This document shows positions 5,499-11,375 of a stretch of 11,375 bases of DNA, in pieces (position 1 is the first letter of the stretch; every line of letters begins with the position of its first letter). This DNA comes from Sphingomonadales bacterium (GTDB lineage: Bacteria; Pseudomonadota; Alphaproteobacteria; Sphingomonadales; Sphingomonadaceae). The stretch spans positions 1-11,375 of the forward strand of contig JAFLDC010000048.1 in assembly GCA_017302775.1 (NCBI GenBank), in the 5' to 3' direction. A program made the translations under genes and the position numbers. The notes beneath the pieces were generated by a model. The model made no database searches and had not been told where the DNA came from. It was given only the letters and a program-made list of their open reading frames with translations.

Positions 5499-5822
5499 GT
5501 GGCGCTGACACGCGATTTCAAGGAAACGGTGAAGGAGCGCACGGCGCGGGACCCGGCTTTCGCCAAGGCCATGCTCGATGAAGCGGCAACCGCCTTTCTT
5601 AATGGGGAGCCCGAAGTCTCTCGCCTGATTCTGCGCGATCTGGTCAACGCCTCGGTTGGCTTCGAAGACCTTGCCGCCGAGACCAAGCGCCCAAGCAAGA
5701 GCCTGCACCGGATGCTGTCGGAAAAGGGCAATCCCAGCATGGACAACCTTGCCGCAATCTTCGGAGCTGTGCGCAAAAGGCTTGGTGTGTCGTTCGAAGC
5801 CCATGCCATCGAGGCCGCCTAA
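5499..5822 (+). CDS. HI1420-like addiction-module antitoxin with HTH domain
   Basis: A 107-residue antitoxin that should neutralise the upstream toxin and repress the shared operon. It begins at GTG 5499, five bases after the toxin stop; an AAGGA (5484-5488) within the end of the toxin gene is the best ribosome site. The N-terminus 'TRDFKETVKERTARDPAF' and the helix-turn-helix at residues 53-82 ('GFEDLAAETKRPSKSLHRML', 'GNPSMDNL') match the family. The tight spacing indicates co-transcription with the toxin. The predicted palindrome at 5123-5140 is a likely binding site. The gene ends 46 bp before the convergent catabolic operon end, with no clear terminator in the gap. Confidence 0.9.
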   Translation: MALTRDFKETVKERTARDPAFAKAMLDEAATAFLNGEPEVSRLILRDLVNASVGFEDLAAETKRPSKSLHRMLSEKGNPSMDNLAAIFGAVRKRLGVSFEAHAIEAA

Positions 5823-5868
5823 GTCAGATCTCTCACTAACCTGATGGCAGAAATCCTACGACACAGCC

Positions 5869-7071
5869 TCAGGCTGACAAATGGATGGCTTCAATGATCT
5901 TACCAGCTGCAGCAATCAGTTGGTTCTGAGGACAGGCGAGATTTAGTCTGATCGCCCCGCTTCCGTTGTCGATGAACATTTCGCCGCCTTCAAGGACGAC
6001 GCCGCATGTTTCAAGAAAGTAGCTGGTCAGATTGACCTCGGTGGGAAAATACGCGGATACGTCGATCCATGCGAGGTAAGTCGCCTCAGGGATCCGAAAT
6101 CTGGCAAGCGGGAGCTTTGTCTTCAGTAGATCCTGCAGCGCTGCAAAGTTATCGTCCAGATAATCCCTCAACTGCTCGAGCCACGATGCACCGCCGTCAA
6201 AAGCTCCAATGGCTGCTGCCAGACCCAATGGATTGACGAAGGGATAGTGCGCTTCCCGCCAAGCTGAACGCAGGCTCCCGTCGGGAATGATGATCATCGC
6301 CGTCATCAGCCCCGCCAGATTAAACGTCTTGCTAGGCGCCATGCACGTAACGATATTTGTGTCATGCGGTCGAAGCTTCGCGAGGGGGACATGCACGCCG
6401 CCCCGCCTCAGCAGATCGCAATGGACCTCATCCGAAACGATCAGGACGCCGTTCTCTGCGCAAAGGTCGGCAATCCTCATCAACTCATCGGCTGACCAGG
6501 CGCGGCCAGTTGGATTGTGAGGATGACACAGGAAGAACAGCCGAGCCCTTGGATCTCTGACCTTTGCGGCCAAGTCGTCGAAATCGATCCTTGGATACCA
6601 GTCGTCCATCACGAGCGGCGATGTGATCAACTGAATGTCGTTCCGGTTCGTGGCCTTGCGAAAATAGCCATATGCAGGCGAGAGGGTTACCACCCTGTCG
6701 CCTGGTCGGCACACCAGGTCGACCAGCGTATAGAGAGCAGGGATTACCCCCAGCGAGAGCTGCAAGTGCTCGCGATTGACGGACCACCCGTAGCGAGTTC
6801 CGCACCAGCTATTGAATGCGTCGAAGAGCACGTCATCAAAATGGCCCGTGTAGCCGAAGATTGGGTGAGCCAGTCTAGTAGTGATAGCTTCGACCACTGG
6901 CGGCGGCGCAGCGAACTGCATGTCCGCCACCCACATTGGCAACAGTTCCTTCGGGGTCGCAGCTGGAGGACTGTCTCCAAACAGGTATTCGGCGTAACCC
7001 TCGAGGGCCAGCGCGTTGGTTCCGCGCCGATCAATGGCCCGATCAAAGTAAAATCGACGCATCATACCCAT
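5869..7071 (-). CDS. PLP-dependent C-S lyase or aminotransferase, PatB/MalY family
   Basis: A fold-type I PLP enzyme of 400 residues. PatB/MalY members mostly act as cystathionine beta-lyase or cysteine-conjugate C-S lyase, giving pyruvate, ammonia and a thiol; some act as aminotransferases. Features seen: 'DRRGTNAL' (residues 14-21), the family signature 'PMWVADMQF' (45-53), 'HNPTGRAW' with N186, 'SDEVHCDL' with D214, the PLP lysine K248 in 'APSKTFNLAGL', and R375 in 'IRLNLACP' for the substrate carboxylate. The segment before PMWVADM is about ten residues longer than in many PatB proteins. ATG 7071 follows a GGATGG; ATGs at 7065 and 7062 are alternative starts. It is the last gene of the operon, 15 bp after the amidohydrolase stop. 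The exact reaction is not decided; context favours breakdown of a sulfur- or amino-containing product. Confidence 0.88.
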   Translation of the reverse strand: MGMMRRFYFDRAIDRRGTNALALEGYAEYLFGDSPPAATPKELLPMWVADMQFAAPPPVVEAITTRLAHPIFGYTGHFDDVLFDAFNSWCGTRYGWSVNREHLQLSLGVIPALYTLVDLVCRPGDRVVTLSPAYGYFRKATNRNDIQLITSPLVMDDWYPRIDFDDLAAKVRDPRARLFFLCHPHNPTGRAWSADELMRIADLCAENGVLIVSDEVHCDLLRRGGVHVPLAKLRPHDTNIVTCMAPSKTFNLAGLMTAMIIIPDGSLRSAWREAHYPFVNPLGLAAAIGAFDGGASWLEQLRDYLDDNFAALQDLLKTKLPLARFRIPEATYLAWIDVSAYFPTEVNLTSYFLETCGVVLEGGEMFIDNGSGAIRLNLACPQNQLIAAAGKIIEAIHLSA

Positions 7072-7086
7072 GCCATCCGCGCATGA

Positions 7087-8301
7087 TCACACCACTTGCC
7101 TACCGCGAGCCCATATCTGGCTGATCGCTTCGGATTCTTCGAAGAGCAGGCTGATGTCAGCGAGCGGATCGCCGTCGACGACGAGAAAGTCAGCAAACGC
7201 ACCTTGCGCAATGGTGCCGAGTTGGCCCGAAAATCCTAGGATCTCCGCATTGACGGCTGTGGCCGAATTCAAGATTTCAAATGGCGTCTCCGCCTGAGCG
7301 CGCAGCCTGAACTCGTCGCGCTGATGGCGATGGAACTGGCCCAACAGGTCGGTACCAAAGCCCAGCTTAACGCCGGCCTGCCGGCAAAGACGGATCGCTT
7401 CGATCCCTTGGCCAGCCACCTGATCCAGTTTGGCGAGCAAATGATCCGGCACGCCATCTTCTTCCCCGCTTCGACGGAAGGCTTCGTATGTCGCCAGTGT
7501 CGGGACGACATAGGCGCCGGCGTCGGCGACGGCCTGGGCTGCTGCAGCGTCGATCAGGTTGCCGTGTTCGATCGTTCTGACACCAAGCCTGACGGCTCGC
7601 ACAATCGTTTCTGCCGTATAGGCGTGGGCAGCGACATAGACCCGCCTGCGGTGCGCTTCGTCGACAATCGCAGCAATCTCGTCTTCCGAGAATTGGAGCA
7701 TCCAGATCGGATCGCTTGGCGAAGCGATCCCGCCCGAGACGAATATCTTCAGGTGGTGTGCTCCGTGGCGGAGCGCCTCGCGAGCGGCCTTCCGAATTTG
7801 GTCTGGCCCATCGACCCGCTCCGCGAGAATGCCGCGTCCGGCGCAGCCGCATGGCGCTTCTTCTTCATGCGGCGGCCGGATATCGCCGTGACCGCCCGAC
7901 TGACTGAATGCGCGACCGCAGTAGAACAGCCTCGGACCGGTGATCCACCCCTCTTCCAGGGCTCGCCAAAGACCGTAATCGCCGCCCCCGACGTCGCGTA
8001 CAGTCGTGAAGCCTCGGCGGAGGGCACCCTCCATCAGGTGACGGGCCCGTTGAGCAAGGTAGGTCGGCGGCAGCTTTTCCAGCTTCACGAAATCGGTATC
8101 GGAAGCGTAGGCGTGGAAGTGCGCATCGATCAGGCCGGGCATCAGCGTGCGACCTTCAATATCGATTTCAAGATCCGCCTGACCGCTTTCGACACCCACG
8201 TCTTCGATCCGATCATCAACGACAAGCACCGAAGTCGGATCTGTCAGGCTGTCGCTTACCCCATCGAATACTCGGGCGTTACGAAGCAATGTCGACGACA
8301 T
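7087..8301 (-). CDS. Metal-dependent amidohydrolase (imidazolonepropionase/Xaa-dipeptidase-like)
   Basis: A 404-residue hydrolase of the amidohydrolase superfamily with a binuclear metal site, likely cytoplasmic because no signal peptide is seen. Ligands are visible: H61 and H63 in 'PGLIDAHFHAY', the lysine expected to be carboxylated K185 in 'HLKIFVSGG', H226 in 'VAAHAYTAE', H246 in 'IEHGNL', and D318 in 'FGTDLLG'. The C-terminal 'GTIAQGAFADFLVVDGDPL' is the usual beta-sandwich return. A Cys-containing loop (C151, C153) lies before the lysine. Relatives cleave amide or cyclic amide bonds in imidazolones or N-acyl and X-Pro/X-Arg dipeptides. The start ATG 8301 follows AGGAGA (8311-8306) and overlaps the end of the permease gene by 23 bp, so the two are probably translationally coupled. 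Substrate unknown. Confidence 0.9.
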   Translation of the reverse strand: MSSTLLRNARVFDGVSDSLTDPTSVLVVDDRIEDVGVESGQADLEIDIEGRTLMPGLIDAHFHAYASDTDFVKLEKLPPTYLAQRARHLMEGALRRGFTTVRDVGGGDYGLWRALEEGWITGPRLFYCGRAFSQSGGHGDIRPPHEEEAPCGCAGRGILAERVDGPDQIRKAAREALRHGAHHLKIFVSGGIASPSDPIWMLQFSEDEIAAIVDEAHRRRVYVAAHAYTAETIVRAVRLGVRTIEHGNLIDAAAAQAVADAGAYVVPTLATYEAFRRSGEEDGVPDHLLAKLDQVAGQGIEAIRLCRQAGVKLGFGTDLLGQFHRHQRDEFRLRAQAETPFEILNSATAVNAEILGFSGQLGTIAQGAFADFLVVDGDPLADISLLFEESEAISQIWARGRQVV

Positions 8302-9520
8302 GGGGTCTCCTGATCAGTCGGGTTGCAAAAACAAGGGCGAAGGCAACGATGAAGCCATCAAGCGCCGAGATTGACGTAAGGCCGGTGCCAGTCGTTTGGA
8401 CGATCCAGCTGGTCGCTGACGCAAGCGCCCAGACCAGCAGGTGCGGCCAGTGCCAGTCCCGCTGATTAGCTTCACGCTCGACCAGAGCTGAATGGATCAT
8501 CAATGCCGTCGCGGGTGGGAAGACAATACCGAGCGTCACAAGAAATTGGACGAAGAAACCTTCCACGCCTGCGAGTGCGAGCGAGAGACCGATGGCCATC
8601 AGGACTACCGCGCACCAGGCGAAGGGAACGCGGCGCAGGATTGTCGAAATCGCGAGGGTCGATGAGTAGAGGCACATCACCCCATTCTGCATGAGGCCTA
8701 TGGGCAGGATTAGGGTCAGTGCAGGAGCAACGCCGAGCGCGATCAAGATTTTCGCCGGGTCCTGGCTTCCGACGACATTGCCGCCGTAGGCGTAGGTCAA
8801 CAGGACAAGAGAATAAACAAGGCCAAGTGCGAACCAAGTCGCTCCTACGGCCGGTCCCACCGAACGAACGAAGCGGCTGTAGTCAGGCATAATCAGGCAG
8901 CCTACAATGTAGCCGCCAACGATGGCCGAAACCCCCGTTCCTAGCGAGCTTCCCGAGGTCATTGGCACCTGACCGTGATCGGCCTGGACCGCATGAAAGG
9001 CTACCCAACAAAGCAGGAATCCAAGAAGCGGCAGGAACAGCACCGGAGTTTTGCCGATGACCGAAATCCCGTAGATTGTGATCGCGAGAATGCAGCCGCT
9101 GGCAACAAGGATCCCGGGCCATGCGGCAAACGGCAATCCGAAGCCATTCTCGGCTCCGCTCTTGACCAGTTGGCCGATGAAACCAAGCTCTACCGATAGC
9201 CATCCGAGCAAACCTAGAGCGACGGCAATGTTGAGCAACCGTGCCCCGGCGAGGCCAAAAGTTCGTTCGGCAAGCAAAGCGGTCGAACGTCGGGAGCGCA
9301 CTCCGGCAACCGCTGCGAGCGATGCCATTCCCGCAGTAATTGCGCAGCCCAATAGGATCACGAACAGAGCGCTTGGAAATCCATAGTCCTTTCCGAGCGA
9401 CGCCCCGAGCATGATCACGGGGACTCCCATGACTGCATTGCTGACGATCATGCCGACCGTCCGCGCGGGTCGATTTGCGGCCTCGTCGGGCACCGGCTCG
9501 CGCGGATATTGGTCGCTCAT
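8279..9520 (-). CDS. NCS1-family cytosine/purine/hydantoin permease (CodB-like)
   Basis: A 413-residue inner-membrane transporter, close in length to E. coli CodB. About 12 hydrophobic segments can be traced, starting at residue 23. Family-like features include 'SNAVMGVPVIMLGASLGKDYG' at TM1-2, 'GWLSVELGFIGQLV' in TM3-4 and 'IVGGYIVGCLIMPDYSRFVRS' in the TM6-loop region, where NCS1 members keep a conserved D-Y-[ST]-R-[FW]. NCS1 carriers use cation symport to take up nucleobases, hydantoins, allantoin or related ring compounds. It lies 73 bp after the hydantoinase B gene. AGGAAGG is seen about 14 bases before the start, which is rather far. The permease probably brings in the substrate of the neighbouring enzymes. 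Confidence 0.88.
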   Translation of the reverse strand: MSDQYPREPVPDEAANRPARTVGMIVSNAVMGVPVIMLGASLGKDYGFPSALFVILLGCAITAGMASLAAVAGVRSRRSTALLAERTFGLAGARLLNIAVALGLLGWLSVELGFIGQLVKSGAENGFGLPFAAWPGILVASGCILAITIYGISVIGKTPVLFLPLLGFLLCWVAFHAVQADHGQVPMTSGSSLGTGVSAIVGGYIVGCLIMPDYSRFVRSVGPAVGATWFALGLVYSLVLLTYAYGGNVVGSQDPAKILIALGVAPALTLILPIGLMQNGVMCLYSSTLAISTILRRVPFAWCAVVLMAIGLSLALAGVEGFFVQFLVTLGIVFPPATALMIHSALVEREANQRDWHWPHLLVWALASATSWIVQTTGTGLTSISALDGFIVAFALVFATRLIRRPHVVDIAS

Positions 9521-9593
9521 GGAACGCTCTACCTTCCTCTTGGACTAGGGGCGGTCGAAGCGAGCATCTGACGCAGCACTTCGATTGCTGATG

Positions 9594-11267
9594 TTACTGC
9601 TCGAGGGCGTAGTCCTTCTGCGCCTGTTCCGGCGTCACGAAGCCGTTGCGGATATCCCGCAGCAGGGCATCGCGGTCGCGCTTCGCGGGATCGCCGAAGC
9701 CGCCACCGGTGGCCGAATAAAGCCGGATGACTTCGTCCCGCTTCGCGCCGACCGTGGTGCACATGGTATAGCGATCTACCGTCCCATCTAGACGATGGAT
9801 TTCCGCGTAGTTGTTCGAGCCTTCCTGACCGCCGGCCATTGCCCAGGGGCGTTCAATGCTTCTTGAACAGGCGTAAGTCAGGAAGGCCTCGTCTGCCGTT
9901 ACCCGGTAGTCCAGCACTACCCCCTTGCCGCCCCTGAACTGACCCGCACCGCCGTCCTGGTTGTGGAAGGCGTACTGGTCGATTTCGATTGCGTAGCGAC
10001 TTTCGAACAGCTCGCAGGGGATGTTGAATGTCTCGCCATTCGCACAGCAGAACTGGCCGCTGTCCCCGTCCTGGTCATTGGACGCGCCCCAACCGCCGAC
10101 GAGAGGTTCGCCCATGACGAAAAATTCGCCGTTCTCGGGTCGGATGCCGGAAATGAAGGTGGCGCCAACCGTGCGCTGGTGCCCGGCCGGAAGACGTTGC
10201 GGCAGAGCCGGAGCGAGTGCCTTCCAGAACACATCGATCGCCGCGATCAAAGGCTCGTAATAGTTCGACACTGGCGCAGGCGCTTGGGCGCTGATGATCG
10301 TACCCGGGGGGCAGATGACCTTGAGCGGCCGGAACGAGCCTCCGTTGGCGGGGATTTCCGGATTGGTCACCGCTTTGAACAGACAACGAGCACCGGTAAT
10401 CAGCCCGGTGTAAGAGCAATTGATCGGGCCAATGCACTGCGGCGACGTCCCGGTATAGTCTACGATCATCTCGCTATCGGAGATGGTGACCTTTACCTTG
10501 ATCGTGAACGGACCGTTGCCGAGGCCGTCCTCTTCGACGATGTCCTCCGCCTCGAATACGCCCTTGGGAAGCTTGACCAGCTCGGCGCGTGTCATGCGCT
10601 CGCCGTAATCCAGCAGGTCGCGCATGGCGGTGAGCAGTTGATCCTTGCCGTAGCGTTCAAGCAGTTCGCCGATCCGGCGGGCCCCGACACGAGCCGCTGC
10701 GACTCCGGCGTGCATGTCACCGATGGTCGAGTCCGGAAGGCGAACATTGTCCCTGATGAGTTGTACCAGCGACTGGTTGATTTCGCCGCGATCGTAGAGC
10801 TTGAGGAAGGTAAATCGCAGCCCCTCTTGGTAGATCTCTGTGGCATTGGTGGAAACGCTGCCGGGCTGCGCGCCCCCAACCTCGGTCCAGTGCGCCTTGT
10901 TTACGGTCCAGGCAATCAGCTCGTCTTCGGCAAAAACCGGAACGAGGATGACAACATCCGACAGGTGCGTGCCACCGCCCTCGTAAGGCGTATTCGAGAT
11001 GAACACGTCGCCCGGCCGGATCGAACTCGGATCGGGATAGTGCTCGAGCAGGGAGACGACAGCGGTGTCCAGTGTCGCGAGGAACGCGGTGACACCATTG
11101 CCTTGAGCTAGCAAATTGCCGGTCGCGTCCGTTGCGCCAACCGCGAAGTCGGTGGTTTCGTATATGATCGGGCTCATGCTCGTCCGGAGCATCGCGTTGA
11201 ACATCTCTTCGCCAAGGGCGACGATGGTGTCCTTGATGATCTCGATCGTGAAGATGTCGTGCTGCAT
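9594..11267 (-). CDS. Hydantoinase B / 5-oxoprolinase C-terminal-type subunit
   Basis: A 557-residue protein, a normal length for the HyuB/oxoprolinase beta family. Together with HyuA it forms an ATP-dependent enzyme that opens cyclic amides (N-methylhydantoin, hydantoins or 5-oxoproline); related pairs carboxylate acetone or acetophenone. Conserved blocks seen: 'IYETTDFAVGATDATGNLL' (residues 35-53), 'SNTPYEGGGTHLSDV' (91-105), 'HWTEVGGAQPGS' (126-137), 'EIYQEGLR' (144-151) and, near the C-terminus, 'SATGGGFGDP'. ATG 11267 follows GAGGAG (11280-11275), which overlaps the HyuA stop codon, so the two subunits are tightly coupled with an 11-bp gap. The permease gene follows. Which ring is opened cannot be read from sequence. 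Confidence 0.93.
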   Translation of the reverse strand: MQHDIFTIEIIKDTIVALGEEMFNAMLRTSMSPIIYETTDFAVGATDATGNLLAQGNGVTAFLATLDTAVVSLLEHYPDPSSIRPGDVFISNTPYEGGGTHLSDVVILVPVFAEDELIAWTVNKAHWTEVGGAQPGSVSTNATEIYQEGLRFTFLKLYDRGEINQSLVQLIRDNVRLPDSTIGDMHAGVAAARVGARRIGELLERYGKDQLLTAMRDLLDYGERMTRAELVKLPKGVFEAEDIVEEDGLGNGPFTIKVKVTISDSEMIVDYTGTSPQCIGPINCSYTGLITGARCLFKAVTNPEIPANGGSFRPLKVICPPGTIISAQAPAPVSNYYEPLIAAIDVFWKALAPALPQRLPAGHQRTVGATFISGIRPENGEFFVMGEPLVGGWGASNDQDGDSGQFCCANGETFNIPCELFESRYAIEIDQYAFHNQDGGAGQFRGGKGVVLDYRVTADEAFLTYACSRSIERPWAMAGGQEGSNNYAEIHRLDGTVDRYTMCTTVGAKRDEVIRLYSATGGGFGDPAKRDRDALLRDIRNGFVTPEQAQKDYALEQ

Positions 11268-11278
11268 GATGCCGCTCC

Positions 11279-11375
11279 TCAGGCCTGGAGATGGATATGA
11301 TAGTTGCCGAAGCGATCTACGCTGACCCGATGGGGCGGCGGCACGACGCAGGTTACTGACGGCTCCTGAATGATC
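11279..11375 (-). CDS. Hydantoinase A / 5-oxoprolinase N-terminal-type subunit (C-terminal end only)
   Basis: The last 32 codons of a gene entering from the right edge. The translated end contains 'VVPPPHRVSVDRFGN' and stops at TGA 11281-11279. This matches the usual C-terminal pattern of HyuA proteins (a VPPG-x-R-V-x-V-D-x-x-G-N type strand). Its position immediately before HyuB, with a Shine-Dalgarno overlapping its stop, supports the call. The ATP-binding N-terminal part lies outside the window. Confidence 0.82.
   Translation of the reverse strand, partial: IIQEPSVTCVVPPPHRVSVDRFGNYHIHLQA

Larger units (their letters stand above)
3596..11375. mobile_element. Probable integrative element or genomic island entering from the tRNA-Gly site (right end not in window)
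   Basis: The displaced tRNA-Gly 3' half has its broken side facing right, towards an integrase, a toxin-antitoxin pair and then a catabolic operon. In a tRNA-targeted insertion the element lies on the broken side, so the element should extend rightwards from about 3640 past the window edge, with an intact tRNA-Gly at its far end. No transfer genes or second attachment site are visible here, so its size, and whether it is an ICE or a simple island, cannot be told. Arm-like repeats on the left flank leave open that the DNA to the left is also mobile. Confidence 0.5.

Noticed and set aside
5865..5875. AGCCTCAGGCT palindrome between the convergent antitoxin and aminotransferase genes, considered as a terminator
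   Set aside because: The stem is only 5 bp with a 1-base centre and has no T tract on either strand, so it is too short to form a hairpin.
7324..8313. Long open frame of 329 codons on the plus strand
   Set aside because: It lies antisense to the amidohydrolase, which has all metal ligands and a good ribosome site. The plus-strand product has no recognisable domain and is a GC-rich shadow frame.
9963..11111. Long open frame of 382 codons on the plus strand
   Set aside because: It is wholly antisense to the well-conserved hydantoinase B gene and its translation is Arg/Asp-rich without domain features.
1..11375. CRISPR arrays, rRNA genes and insertion-sequence transposases
   Set aside because: No regularly spaced repeat arrays, rRNA-like stretches or transposase frames were seen. 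The only tandem repeats are the short 11-bp units near the integrase.

Overview
The window looks like chromosomal accessory DNA from a GC-rich alphaproteobacterium, most likely a sphingomonad (Sphingomonadales). This is inferred from protein style, gene order and composition; no phylogenetic marker is present. It has three parts joined at a recombination site.

Left part (1-3242): a heavy-metal efflux operon on the minus strand, with a divergent MerR-type regulator on the plus strand. From its promoter near 2813-2843 the operon runs: a short cation diffusion facilitator (2776-2135), an isoprenylcysteine-methyltransferase-like membrane protein (2138-1563), a small secreted His/Cys-rich protein (1566-1183) and a TolC/CzcC-type outer-membrane efflux protein (1120 to beyond base 1). 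The first three genes are joined by two 4-bp ATGA stop/start overlaps. The promoter has a MerR-type 19-bp spacer carrying a perfect 9+3+9 inverted repeat. The RND pump and adaptor genes expected with CzcC would lie beyond the left edge (inference).

Middle part (3243-5822): a gene-free stretch of about 580 bp leads into a P4-type tyrosine integrase (3822-5090) and a toxin-antitoxin pair of the HI1419/HI1420 family (5155-5822). The gene-free stretch contains several hairpins. It also holds the 3' half of a tRNA-Gly(GCC) gene cut exactly at the anticodon loop (3596-3640), which is a typical integrase attachment core. Related 11-bp repeats lie on both sides of this core: two copies at 3509-3530 and three at 3758-3808. 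They look like integrase arm sites. Having them on both sides suggests an attP-like or tandem-element junction rather than a simple single end.

Right part (5869-11375): a minus-strand catabolic operon. In transcription order it encodes a hydantoinase A/oxoprolinase subunit (only its C-terminus is inside), hydantoinase B/oxoprolinase, an NCS1-type cytosine/purine/hydantoin permease, a metal-dependent amidohydrolase and a PatB/MalY-type PLP C-S lyase or aminotransferase. The genes are tightly packed, so they probably act together on one imported N-heterocyclic or amide (perhaps sulfur-containing) compound. The substrate cannot be read from the sequence. This operon is likely cargo of the element inserted at the tRNA-Gly site.
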